From Chitinophagales bacterium (GTDB lineage: Bacteria > Bacteroidota > Bacteroidia > Chitinophagales > CAIOSU01), in the NCBI GenBank assembly GCA_040877935.1, contig JBBDNB010000055.1, positions 1-50,885 of the forward strand: DNA of 50,885 nucleotides, given 5' to 3'. The translations under genes and the position numbers were made by a program. The number at the start of each line of letters is the position of its first letter. Within the stretch, counting starts at the first letter, position 1. Below the pieces are notes generated by a model, which was given only the letters and a program-made list of their open reading frames with translations, searched no databases and was not told the DNA's origin. Below are positions 18,717 to 26,778 of this stretch, one piece after another.

Positions 18717-18999
18717 AAATCAATTGCTTATCCTTGTTCACAAAAGGCAATATGTGTTTTGAAAGCGCTTTCTTTGACACCATATCTACTTTTCTTTTGA
18801 GCTTTGCTTCCAGATCCAATTTCATTTTTATGAATTCCAGACCAATATGTTTTGAATAATCCAATTCAAGCAAAATATCTATATCACTGGAAGCATTGGA
18901 TTCCCCCCTTACTCTTGAACCAAACAACCATGCTTTTAATACAGGTTTGTCAGATAAATATTCAGATATAATTCTTATTTGTTCTTTTTCTAAATTCAT
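18697..18999 (-). CDS. MntA-like nucleotidyltransferase antitoxin
   Basis: A 100-aa minimal nucleotidyltransferase with the motif GSRVRGESNASSDIDILLE near residues 27-45 (GSR...DxD). Proteins like this pair with HEPN toxins (MntA/HepT) and can inactivate them by adding AMP to a tyrosine. The gene is complete, precedes the HEPN gene and overlaps it by 20 nt. Because the HEPN partner is frameshifted, this may be an antitoxin left without an active toxin. Confidence 0.85.
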   Translation of the reverse strand: MNLEKEQIRIISEYLSDKPVLKAWLFGSRVRGESNASSDIDILLELDYSKHIGLEFIKMKLDLEAKLKRKVDMVSKKALSKHILPFVNKDKQLIYERKTW

Positions 19000-19135
19000 G
19001 ATTAACAGATTGACTATAACTATTTTGAGTAATCTGGTACTTAAAGCAATTTAATTATTATGTAGGCAAAAGCAAAACCAATTTAGCAAAGGAATTTTTG
19101 TGAATTAAGTTCTTGAAACCCACATTTATATATTT

Positions 19136-19169
19136 ATGCTGGTTCTATTCAGCATTTTTTGATTTTTTT
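19136..19169 (+). terminator. Possible rho-independent terminator
   Basis: ATGCTG and CAGCAT form a 6-bp stem around an 8-nt loop, followed by TTTTTTGATTTTTTT. The orientation is plus strand, yet no plus-strand gene lies within 3 kb upstream. It may insulate the next gene, or be chance in AT-rich DNA. Confidence 0.3.
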
Positions 19170-19255
19170 GTTGTATCCAGGCAGCAATATCCACGATGAA
19201 ATTTCAGCCTGCTTTTTTTATAAGGTTATATCTTTATTCCCTATACTGAATTAAA

Positions 19256-20293
19256 ATGAAATCAAGCGTACTGATCTTTTTGACAATATTCTCAAGCTGT
19301 ATGCTTGTCGGGCAGACTGCTACCGATTCAATCAAAGGAATCAAAAAACTTCCTGTATTTGGCAAACACAAGTACAAATTCAATTACGATGCTTTTGCGC
19401 TTACAAATCCGGCACTTGAAAATCCTAAATTGGGCTGGAGAAGTCCCATGTACAAAGGTGAAGACATCATTTTCGATTTTCAACCAATTTTGACCTTGCA
19501 TTTTTTTAAAAACTACAACAAGAGTGTTAAGCAAGATAAAATTTTGAGCATGGGCTATTATTTTACTTTCAGGCCTCAATTCAGAATGTATAATAAAGAC
19601 TCCAACCCAGTTCAAATGCCTTCTTATCGCTTTTTTATCGGCTTGCAACACCTTTATCGCATCAATAAAAGGAATCTTATCAGTTACAAATTGGAAAGTG
19701 GCCATTATTCAAATGGACAAACGAGTTGCGCTTTTGCTATGGGTTTTGATGAGGGATCTTCAGAATGCGACAGCATCTATAATTTAATCAATCGCAATTC
19801 TGACCTGTCCGAAATGCTCAACAGAAGCAATGGAGATTTTTCAACCAACCTTACCCATACTTCTTTTGCTTACCGGTTTATTCCAAACTTTGATGATTAC
19901 AATACGCCACAACAAATACATACATTTAGTTTTGGCTTAACAATATACCACAACAACTTTTTGGGTCTGATAGACAAGGGAGGTATTGCAGATGAGAACA
20001 TTGATATTTTTGGCAGAACCCGATTTCTTATGGGGTACAATTATTTGTTCAAATGGCAATCCGGATATAGAATACTGGCTGAACAAAATTTTGAATTGAT
20101 TTCAGGGGCACACTCACATGTTAATCCTCTCAGATCAATGACCACATTTACCATTTTCCTTCCCAGAAACATCGGTTTTTTTATTAATTACACATATGGC
20201 CACGACAACTACAATATTCGCTTTGTAGATTCTGGACATCAATTTGGAGCAGGAGTGTCCTGGGATTTGTTTGCGCCTGTTTCCATCAATTAA
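19256..20293 (+). CDS. Outer-membrane barrel protein, possibly OMPLA/PagL-like acyl hydrolase
   Basis: A 345-aa protein with a signal peptide (MKSSVLIFLTIFSSCMLVGQ). The rest is rich in alternating beta strands with aromatic ends, as in small outer-membrane barrels, and closes with GHQFGAGVSWDLF. The segment LESGHYSNGQ (His150, Ser152, Asn153, Gly154) resembles the H-x-S-N-G active site of outer-membrane phospholipase A and the HYSN motif of lipid A deacylase PagL; a later polar strand (FSTNLTHTSFAYRF) could supply a third residue. I infer, without proof, a lipid hydrolase; otherwise it is an unknown barrel. It stands alone. Confidence 0.55.
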   Translation: MKSSVLIFLTIFSSCMLVGQTATDSIKGIKKLPVFGKHKYKFNYDAFALTNPALENPKLGWRSPMYKGEDIIFDFQPILTLHFFKNYNKSVKQDKILSMGYYFTFRPQFRMYNKDSNPVQMPSYRFFIGLQHLYRINKRNLISYKLESGHYSNGQTSCAFAMGFDEGSSECDSIYNLINRNSDLSEMLNRSNGDFSTNLTHTSFAYRFIPNFDDYNTPQQIHTFSFGLTIYHNNFLGLIDKGGIADENIDIFGRTRFLMGYNYLFKWQSGYRILAEQNFELISGAHSHVNPLRSMTTFTIFLPRNIGFFINYTYGHDNYNIRFVDSGHQFGAGVSWDLFAPVSIN

Positions 20294-20452
20294 TGGAAAA
20301 ACTAACCCTAAGCTGAGCTCAACAACGGATATTTATTTGGAATTATTTTTTTTTCACACTTAAAACATGGAAAAACCAAAATGAAATTGCATTTTATAGA
20401 TGATAGTTGAGGAGAATTAAAATAGATTTTTTAACCTTTCAAAAAAACAATT

Positions 20453-21610
20453 ATGAAACCGTTTAATAAAGCAGATTTCAGGAAACTGGCAGAAGAGTCA
20501 GGACAAACATGTATTTCAGTCTATATCCCAACACATAGGGGCGGGCAAGAAGTACTTCAGGACAAGGATAAATTAAAATTCAAAACACAGATACAGGCTA
20601 TAGAAAACCAATTGAAAGAAAAGGGAAAAAGTGCTGATGCAATTAAAAAATTGCTTGCTCCTGCTTATAAGTTGATCGATGACGATGAATTTTGGAGGCA
20701 TCAATCAGATGGTCTTGCTGTATTTATCGCGGAAGATTTTTTCCAATATTACACATTGAACATTGCATTCGGCACCTTCAATGTTATAAACAAGCGCTTT
20801 TACCTGGTTCCGCTACTTCCCTTGTTGAACAATAACCATCCTTTTTATATCCTGAATATGTCGGGAAAAAACATTCAGTTTTTCGAAGCAGATACCTATA
20901 ATATATCCGAGATCAACCTGGAAGATTTTGGTGTGGAAAAGCTTTCAGAAGTCATTAAACCTGAAAGCCCGGAAAATCAATTGCAACAACACAGCGGATA
21001 TGGAAACTCCCAAAGTGCATTAACACATGGGCATGGTGAAGGCAAGGATGTGAAGCATCGCTTGTTGAAAAATTATCTTACAAAACTGGACAATGTGCTG
21101 GTAGATATTATGAACAGCAACAAGGCTCCTTTGGTGCTGGCAGGGGTAGATGACCTGCGTGGACATTTTAGGGAAGTAAGTAAATATCCGATGATTTACC
21201 CCGAACCTATAAGTGGCAACCATGACCGAACCTCAACGGCAGAATTGCATAAATTGGCCCTGCAATTACTCAAAGATCATTTTGAAAAAGAGCAAGTCGA
21301 ACAAAAGAACAAATTCCAAAACCTTGCAGGAACCGGAAAAGCAGAAACAGAAATACACAGCATTGTGAAAAACAGTGTATCAGGCTTAATCGATCAGTTG
21401 TTTGTAACAAACTCGCAGCCTGTGTGGGGACATTACGACAGCCAAAATCACGAGGTGGAAATAGGTGACTCACCGGCCAACAGCCATGAAGACCTGCTGA
21501 ATTTTGCTGCCGTTCAAACTGTTTTAAAAGGTGGAACAGTCTATCTCTTAGAAAAAAATGAAATGCCTGCTGAAAACACTTCCGCTGCTGCGATATACAG
21601 GAATGGTTAA
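20453..21610 (+). CDS. baeRF-like protein (bacterial release-factor-like)
   Basis: A 385-aa soluble protein beginning with FRKLAEESGQTCISVYIPTHRGGQE, followed by LLAPAYKLIDDDEFWRHQSDGLAVFIAEDFF and FNVINKRFYLVPLLPLL, then an eL30-like C-terminal domain region. This layout matches bacterial homologues of archaeal/eukaryotic release factor 1 (baeRF families), suggested to act on stalled or hibernating ribosomes, often near stress genes. Direct evidence of function is thin. Complete and monocistronic. Confidence 0.65.
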   Translation: MKPFNKADFRKLAEESGQTCISVYIPTHRGGQEVLQDKDKLKFKTQIQAIENQLKEKGKSADAIKKLLAPAYKLIDDDEFWRHQSDGLAVFIAEDFFQYYTLNIAFGTFNVINKRFYLVPLLPLLNNNHPFYILNMSGKNIQFFEADTYNISEINLEDFGVEKLSEVIKPESPENQLQQHSGYGNSQSALTHGHGEGKDVKHRLLKNYLTKLDNVLVDIMNSNKAPLVLAGVDDLRGHFREVSKYPMIYPEPISGNHDRTSTAELHKLALQLLKDHFEKEQVEQKNKFQNLAGTGKAETEIHSIVKNSVSGLIDQLFVTNSQPVWGHYDSQNHEVEIGDSPANSHEDLLNFAAVQTVLKGGTVYLLEKNEMPAENTSAAAIYRNG

Positions 21611-21626
21611 TTAATGGCCTGAATTG

Positions 21627-21905
21627 CTATTGCCTTTTCCAGCAATACAGCATATGATCATCCACAAGTTCAGCTGCCTGCGTATATGCATAACAAATGG
21701 TGCTGCCCACAAAGCGGAATTCTCTTGCTTTCAATGCCTTGCTCATTTTTCATAAAATTCTGTTTTGGCAGGGGTTTCCTGCATACTTTTAAAGTTGTTG
21801 ACAATGGGCTTTCCTTCAACAAAAGACCAGATGAATTCAGAAAAATCCTGGCCCTTTTTTTGCATTTGCAAATAGGCCTGGGCATTGCAGACTTCAGAAT
21901 GCTCT
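21627..21905 (-). pseudogene. tag: DNA-3-methyladenine glycosylase I (Tag) 3' remnant
   Basis: Two frames between the baeRF-like gene and fructosamine kinase give the C-terminal 90 or so residues of Tag: CNAQAYLQMQKKGQDFSEFI, WSFVEGKPIVNNF, PAKTEFYE, then in another frame MSKALKAREFRFVGSTICYA, YTQAAELVDDH and a final Cys. These match the family's FVG...P and FKFVGSTICYAFMQA...NDH regions. The N-terminal half with the zinc and catalytic residues is missing. A further one-base loss lies in the T5 run at 21746-21750. The remnant slightly overlaps the end of the intact kinase gene. Confidence 0.7.
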
Positions 21906-22781
21906 GTTCAATATTCCCCTCACCTGCTGCACATAATGCCCACCAAACAAAACCGAATGTACCAGTAAGGGGTAGAGCTGATGCAGTTCTTTGCGTTTTT
22001 CAAAACCGGGCTCAAGTGGAAATTTCTGCTGATAAACTTCAAATAATTTAGAATCAAATCCACCAAACAATTGCATAAAAGCCAGTTCCGTCTCCCTGTG
22101 TCCATAATATACTGCCGGATCAATCAGGCAAGGATTTCCATCTTCATCTACCAGGTAATTGCCACTCCACAAATCACCGTGAAGCAGGGCGGGTTTTTCA
22201 TTTGGGATATTATTTTCCAGGTTTGAAATGACCTGTTCTAATCTCCTGTGGTCGGATTGTGTGAAATGTCCCTGGTCATATGCATCTTGAAACATGGGCA
22301 AAAGGCGCTGTTCGGCATAAAATTCAAACCAATTTGATGTCCATTGATTGGGCTGCACTAAAGAGCCGATATAGTTGGAATAATCCAGCCCAAAGCAATT
22401 GTTCTCAGAAGTGTTCTGATGCAATTCCACCAGATTATGCGCAAAACCTTTCCAGAAATCTACTTTAGGATTTGATGAAGCGATGTATTCCAAAACAAGA
22501 CAGCTTTGACCGGATGCTTCACAAGTGCCTATTACCTGCGGTATATTGAATGCACTTGATTTGCCCAGAAGATCCAAACCGGCAGCTTCTTTGCGAAACA
22601 TTTCAGGATATTTGTCGGCATAATTTTGCTTGACAACAAAAGCAGCATCCCCTGATCTGATTTTATAAACAGCATTAATATCCCCACCGCTGAGTGAATT
22701 CACCTGATCGATTGCGGTGAAATGGGGATTTTTTTCTTGTAGGAGTTTTAATATTTCGTTCTGAGTATCTGCATCAAGCAT
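21894..22781 (-). CDS. Fructosamine kinase family protein
   Basis: About 295 aa from ATG 22781, chosen because it falls 4 nt after the stop of the upstream response regulator; earlier in-frame starts would overlap that gene. Seen: SLSGGDINAVYKI, FVVKQNYADKYPEMFRKEAAGLDLL, and the kinase active site ALLHGDLWSGNYLVDEDGNPCLIDPAVYYGHRE (catalytic HGD..N and a DP metal site), as in ketosamine-3-kinases (FN3K). It phosphorylates sugar-amine adducts so that they break down (protein deglycation). Co-transcription with the regulator is likely. Confidence 0.88.
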   Translation of the reverse strand: MLDADTQNEILKLLQEKNPHFTAIDQVNSLSGGDINAVYKIRSGDAAFVVKQNYADKYPEMFRKEAAGLDLLGKSSAFNIPQVIGTCEASGQSCLVLEYIASSNPKVDFWKGFAHNLVELHQNTSENNCFGLDYSNYIGSLVQPNQWTSNWFEFYAEQRLLPMFQDAYDQGHFTQSDHRRLEQVISNLENNIPNEKPALLHGDLWSGNYLVDEDGNPCLIDPAVYYGHRETELAFMQLFGGFDSKLFEVYQQKFPLEPGFEKRKELHQLYPLLVHSVLFGGHYVQQVRGILNRAF

Positions 22782-22785
22782 AATA

Positions 22786-23454
22786 TCAGGCAATAATATC
22801 ATTTTGTAGTGCATAGCGCACAAGTCCTGCTGTGTTTTTCACATCCAGTTTTTGCAGTAAGTTTCTGCGGTGGGTGTCAACCGTACGAGGACTGATGTTC
22901 AGTTCGGCAGCAATCTCGCTATTGGTCATTTCATTGGCGATCATGCGAATGATCTCAGTTTCTCTTTTAGTAAGGGTAACATTTAAATTGGCTGTAGAAG
23001 AACCTCTTGGACTTTCGGTTTTGTCATTCATAAACCGCGACATCATTATATTGGAGACTTCGGGACTAAAGTAATTTTCACCTGCAATGATTTTTGCTAT
23101 GGCACTTACCAGCTCTTCTTTTCCTGTGTTTTTTAAAATATATCCTTTGGCTCCGGCTTGCAACATTCTTGTAATAAAGCGATGTTCATCATACATTGAA
23201 AGCGCGAGAATATTTACAGCATTATCAATTTTTTTGAGCTCTTTTGTTGCTTCAATGCCATCCATTACCGGCATTTTAATATCCATAATAATAAGATCAT
23301 AATTTCCGGATTTAAACTGCGCTATGGCTTCTTGCCCATTTGATGCTTCTCCGTTTACATTTAAATTTTCAACATCATTGAGTAATGCCTTAATGCCATG
23401 TCGAATCATTGGATGATCATCGACCAATAGTATGCTTACCTTTTCATTCATCAT
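22786..23454 (-). CDS. NarL/LuxR-type response regulator
   Basis: A 222-aa two-domain regulator. The receiver domain has VDDHPMIRHG at the start, phospho-acceptor Asp in LIIMDIKMPVMDG and LALSMYDEHRFITRMLQAGAKGYILK. The C-terminal LuxR HTH is LTKRETEIIRMIANEMTNSEIAAELNISPRTVDTHRRN. It binds DNA after phosphorylation by a sensor kinase. No kinase is encoded nearby, so it is an orphan within this window. The fructosamine kinase gene follows almost without gap. Confidence 0.9.
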   Translation of the reverse strand: MMNEKVSILLVDDHPMIRHGIKALLNDVENLNVNGEASNGQEAIAQFKSGNYDLIIMDIKMPVMDGIEATKELKKIDNAVNILALSMYDEHRFITRMLQAGAKGYILKNTGKEELVSAIAKIIAGENYFSPEVSNIMMSRFMNDKTESPRGSSTANLNVTLTKRETEIIRMIANEMTNSEIAAELNISPRTVDTHRRNLLQKLDVKNTAGLVRYALQNDIIA

Positions 23455-23541
23455 TTGATATTTTGATTCTTAGTTTTTCCTTCTCCTTAAAAAAACTCAA
23501 TAGTTTAATCAATACGTAAAGTATAAATCTTAAAACCCAGA

Positions 23542-25317
23542 TTAATAAATCTCGATTTCAAAAGGCATTCTTGCCTGAACACCCTGCCATTTTTTAAGGG
23601 CATTGATTTTTGCAAAATACTCATATTGCTCTCCGGCTAATGTTTTGAAAATACGCAATTTAATTTCACCTGTCAAACTTTTCATTAGCTGTTCTCTTAA
23701 ATCCTTAACTTCAGGATATTCTTTGATTTTGTAGGATTCAATTCCTGCTTTGTGAACAGCAATAGCAATGGCTTCGTCCAATCCTCCCAATACATCTACA
23801 AGGCCGAGTTCCTTTGCCTGAACACCTGTCCAAACTCTTCCCTGCCCTACACTATCAACATAGCTTATATCCATACCCCTGCCTTCAGAAACACGTTCTT
23901 TAAATGTGAGGTAAACACGATCTACACCACTCTGTATAATTTCTTTTTCATCAGCTCTCATCGGCCGGGTAAGTGTTCCAATATCAGAATATTTGCCGGT
24001 TTGTACTTTATCGAATGTGATACCGAACTTGTTGTTCATCAATCCCTGCACATTAGGTAAAATACCAAAAACACCTATAGATCCGGTAATGGTATTGGCC
24101 TCTGCAAGAATTGTATCTGCTCCACAGGCAATGTAGTAACCACCGGAAGCTGCTACATCTCCCATAGATACAATAACGGGCATGCGCTCATTGGCCATTT
24201 CAAGTTCTCTTAAAATAATATCTGAAGCAAGTGCAGAACCCCCTCCTGAATTCACCCTCAGTACCAGTGCCTTAACATCTTCATCATTCCTTATTTTTTG
24301 TATGGCTTTCAGGTATCTTGCCGAACCGATATCATCAATTTCCCCATCGCCATCAACAATACCGCCCTGGGCAAATAAAACAGCAATTTTATCTTTTTCA
24401 AGCAATTTTTCAGCATCTGTTTTTTTGTTGAAAGCATATTTTCTCAGAGAAACCATTTCCAGTTCATCAGCTTCGTCCAATCCCAGTTCGCTCTTCAGAT
24501 ATTCCTGAACCTGGTCGTAATAAGCCAGTTCATCTACCATTTTATATGCTTTGGCTTCTTCGGGAAATTTCACCAATAAATTATCCGCAATACTGTCAAG
24601 CAATACCGGACTCAAATCACGCCCTTCTGCAATGTCAGCAATAAATCTTCCGTAAAGGTCATTGATCAAAAAAGTAATCTGTTCTCTGTTGGCATCACTC
24701 ATAGAGTCTAAGCGAAACGGCTCTGTAGCACTTTTGTATTTCCCGGCATAAAATATTTGGGGTTCAATTTCTAATTTTTCAAGTGCATGTTTGAAAAATG
24801 CCAGCTCGGTGCGATAGCCCTTAAATTCTAAAAGCCCTACAGGGTTTAGGAATATTCTGTCTGAAACAGAGCTAAGATGATAGCCTCTTTGTGTGAGTAC
24901 TTCTTCATAAGCAAAAATAAATTTGCCACTTTCTTTAAAATCCAACAATGCTTCTCGAATGGATTCCAAAGTTGCAGAACCGGCCATAATGGTAGCTGAT
25001 TCTATATAAATCCCTTTTATATTATCGTCACTTTTAGCTCTTTTTATTGCTTTTCTGATTTCGTATAAACCGGGTGTTTTCTTTGGCTCAAAATCTGAAA
25101 AACTGAAATTTGCAAAAGGATCCTGACTGGCTCTTTCCGGGATTGGATAATTCAATGCAATTTTTAAAACGCTGTTTGGCTTAACTTCCAAATCCTTATC
25201 AACAGTAGCTTTGGATGCAATGCCAGAAACTATGCCGACAAGCAAAAAGATCAATAACAGAAATCCGGCAACAACTCCGAATGTAGATGCGAGGAAAAAT
25301 TTTAAGAACTGTTTCAT
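23542..25317 (-). CDS. sppA: Signal peptide peptidase SppA (long form)
   Basis: A 591-aa inner-membrane protease of the long SppA type (about 67 kDa). One N-terminal membrane helix (FGVVAGFLLLIFLLVGIVSGI) is followed by two tandem ClpP-like domains. The general-base Lys lies in YAGKYKSATEPFR (first half) and the nucleophile Ser in MGDVAASGGYYIACGAD (second half), as in the E. coli Lys/Ser dyad. It degrades leftover signal peptides. Single gene with its own upstream promoter-like box, divergent from folK. Confidence 0.92.
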   Translation of the reverse strand: MKQFLKFFLASTFGVVAGFLLLIFLLVGIVSGIASKATVDKDLEVKPNSVLKIALNYPIPERASQDPFANFSFSDFEPKKTPGLYEIRKAIKRAKSDDNIKGIYIESATIMAGSATLESIREALLDFKESGKFIFAYEEVLTQRGYHLSSVSDRIFLNPVGLLEFKGYRTELAFFKHALEKLEIEPQIFYAGKYKSATEPFRLDSMSDANREQITFLINDLYGRFIADIAEGRDLSPVLLDSIADNLLVKFPEEAKAYKMVDELAYYDQVQEYLKSELGLDEADELEMVSLRKYAFNKKTDAEKLLEKDKIAVLFAQGGIVDGDGEIDDIGSARYLKAIQKIRNDEDVKALVLRVNSGGGSALASDIILRELEMANERMPVIVSMGDVAASGGYYIACGADTILAEANTITGSIGVFGILPNVQGLMNNKFGITFDKVQTGKYSDIGTLTRPMRADEKEIIQSGVDRVYLTFKERVSEGRGMDISYVDSVGQGRVWTGVQAKELGLVDVLGGLDEAIAIAVHKAGIESYKIKEYPEVKDLREQLMKSLTGEIKLRIFKTLAGEQYEYFAKINALKKWQGVQARMPFEIEIY

Positions 25318-25353
25318 AACAAGTAAAGATTTTAATTAAGCTTACTAAGGCTG

Positions 25354-25361
25354 CAAAATTA
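25354..25361 (-). promoter_or_regulatory. -7 box upstream of sppA
   Basis: On the minus strand TAATTTTG followed by CAG matches TAnnTTTG, 36 nt before the sppA start codon. Confidence 0.45.
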
Positions 25362-25469
25362 ATACATTCCCAGCAAAACGAATTTTTTTGAAAAAAACTA
25401 ATTTGACAAGTTCCTGTTAAGGATTTAAAATGCAGTATATTTTTAACTTAGAGCAAATTTTAACCAGAC

Positions 25470-25976
25470 ATGAAAAAAGCAATACTCCTTTGCGGTTCTA
25501 ATATTGGTGAGAGAGAAAATCAGCTGCTATTATCCCAAACTTTGCTGGAATTGGGTGGGCAACTGAATATCCTTAAAATTTCCTCCTTGTATGAAACTGC
25601 CCCCTGGGGCGACCGTGAACAATCTGCATTTCTCAATCAGGCACTTTTGATTGAAACATCACTTAGCCCAATGGAATTGCTCCATCATTTGAAAGATATT
25701 GAAATAAAAGCCGGCAGGGTCAATACCAGAAAATGGGGCCCCCGGGCATTGGATATTGACATTCTTTATTATGGAGATGATGTGATTATAGAAGAAAATA
25801 CACTTTGCATTCCACATGCCGAAGTGCAAAACCGGGCATTTGCTTTGGTTCCCGCTGCAGAAATTGCGCCACACTGGATAGATCCGAGAAATGGAAAAAC
25901 AATTGCTGAACTTTGTGTTTTGTGCCCGGATTCTTTGCCAGTGAAAAAATTAGCACTAACAGGCGATGCAATATGA
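25470..25976 (+). CDS. folK: HPPK, dihydropteridine pyrophosphokinase
   Basis: A 168-aa 6-hydroxymethyl-7,8-dihydropterin pyrophosphokinase of the folate pathway. Motifs: LCGSNIGERENQL, SSLYETAPWGDREQSAFLNQ, and the ATP/Mg site RKWGPRALDIDILYYG (DxD), then IPHAEVQNRAFALVPAAEIAP; the last has Ala where many HPPKs have Pro. It transfers pyrophosphate from ATP to the pterin. The 3' end overlaps the following deoxynucleoside kinase by 11 nt, so the two are surely one transcript. Confidence 0.92.
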   Translation: MKKAILLCGSNIGERENQLLLSQTLLELGGQLNILKISSLYETAPWGDREQSAFLNQALLIETSLSPMELLHHLKDIEIKAGRVNTRKWGPRALDIDILYYGDDVIIEENTLCIPHAEVQNRAFALVPAAEIAPHWIDPRNGKTIAELCVLCPDSLPVKKLALTGDAI

Positions 25977-26598
25977 CTTTCTGACCATTGAGGGAAATAT
26001 AGGCTCCGGAAAAACCAGCCTGAGCAAAATGCTCGCGGAACAGTACAATACCGATCTACTGCTGGAAGAATTTGCCGAAAACCCGTTTCTGCCTGATTTT
26101 TATAAAAACCCCGACCGCTACGCTTTTCAACTTGAACTGTTTTTTATGGCAGGCCGCTATGAGCAGATGAAGGAAAGACTGCTGAACCGGGATTTGTTCG
26201 GGCAGAAAATCATCAGCGATTATCTTTTTTCAAAATCGCTGCTTTTTGCCAGTGTCACGCTGAAAAGCCAGGAATACAAACTTTACCGAAAATTGTTTTC
26301 CATAATCTATTCCAGCCTACCGCTTCCGGGGATCAGCATTTATCTCTGGAATGATATTGATCGCTTGCTTCAAAACATCAAAAAAAGGGGCAGGGACTAC
26401 GAGCAGGAAATATCGGCCGATTACCTGGAAAAAATACAAAATGCCTATTTGAATTATTTCAAGAACCACCACAAAAAGCCCTATCTCATCCTGGATGTTT
26501 CTGATGTTGATTTTGTAAACAACGCTGAAGATTTCAAAAAAATCTCTTCATTGATTGAAGATAGCAATGCTCCCAGGAATGCTGTTGTAAGGGTTTGA
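25966..26598 (+). CDS. Deoxynucleoside kinase
   Basis: A 210-aa kinase of the dNK/dGK/dCK family. P-loop IEGNIGSGKTSLSK at residues 8-21, then LLLEEFAENPFLPDFYKNP, FQLELFFMAGRYEQ, the ISDYLFSKSL region and the lid Arg segment KKRGRDYEQEISADYLEKI. It makes dNMP from deoxynucleosides with ATP (salvage); exact base preference is unclear (deoxyadenosine/deoxyguanosine is common in bacteria). It overlaps folK by 11 nt, a frequent pairing in Bacteroidota. The restriction island begins right after it. Confidence 0.88.
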   Translation: MQYDFLTIEGNIGSGKTSLSKMLAEQYNTDLLLEEFAENPFLPDFYKNPDRYAFQLELFFMAGRYEQMKERLLNRDLFGQKIISDYLFSKSLLFASVTLKSQEYKLYRKLFSIIYSSLPLPGISIYLWNDIDRLLQNIKKRGRDYEQEISADYLEKIQNAYLNYFKNHHKKPYLILDVSDVDFVNNAEDFKKISSLIEDSNAPRNAVVRV

Positions 26599-26622
26599 AT
26601 ACCGAGGGGCATTTTTCGGCAA

Positions 26623-26657
26623 AACCTGAGTTCGGAAATTATTTATTGCTCAGGTTA
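26623..26657. repeat. Dispersed 31-nt repeat with inverted ends (copy 1)
   Basis: Bases 26623-26653 (AACCTGAGTTCGGAAATTAT...) are identical to 50831-50861. In this copy AACCTGAG pairs with CTCAGGTT (26650-26657), giving a hairpin with a 19-nt loop. It starts 24 nt after the deoxynucleoside kinase stop; the other copy starts 10 nt after an exonuclease stop, in the same orientation. It could be a terminator-like or a mobile mini-element. Confidence 0.7.
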
Positions 26658-26659
26658 AA

Positions 26660-26679
26660 CAATGGGTCATGACCCATTG
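26660..26679. repeat. REP-like palindrome, type A
   Basis: A 20-nt perfect palindrome, CAATGGGTCATGACCCATTG, followed by GAATACC. Core GGGTCATGACCC. It is the left-most of a set found only from here to 31047 in this window, surrounding the type IIG gene with the transposase-like insert. Confidence 0.85.
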
Positions 26680-26778
26680 GAATACCCCAGTGGATTAATT
26701 ATTCATTAGTCCTTGACCTTTGTAATAAATGTATAATTTTACCACATCAGATATTCAGGAAAAAACATTATTTACTAA

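Noticed and set aside
21670-21885. 71-aa minus-strand frame as a new small gene
   Set aside because: It is the out-of-frame reading of the tag remnant.
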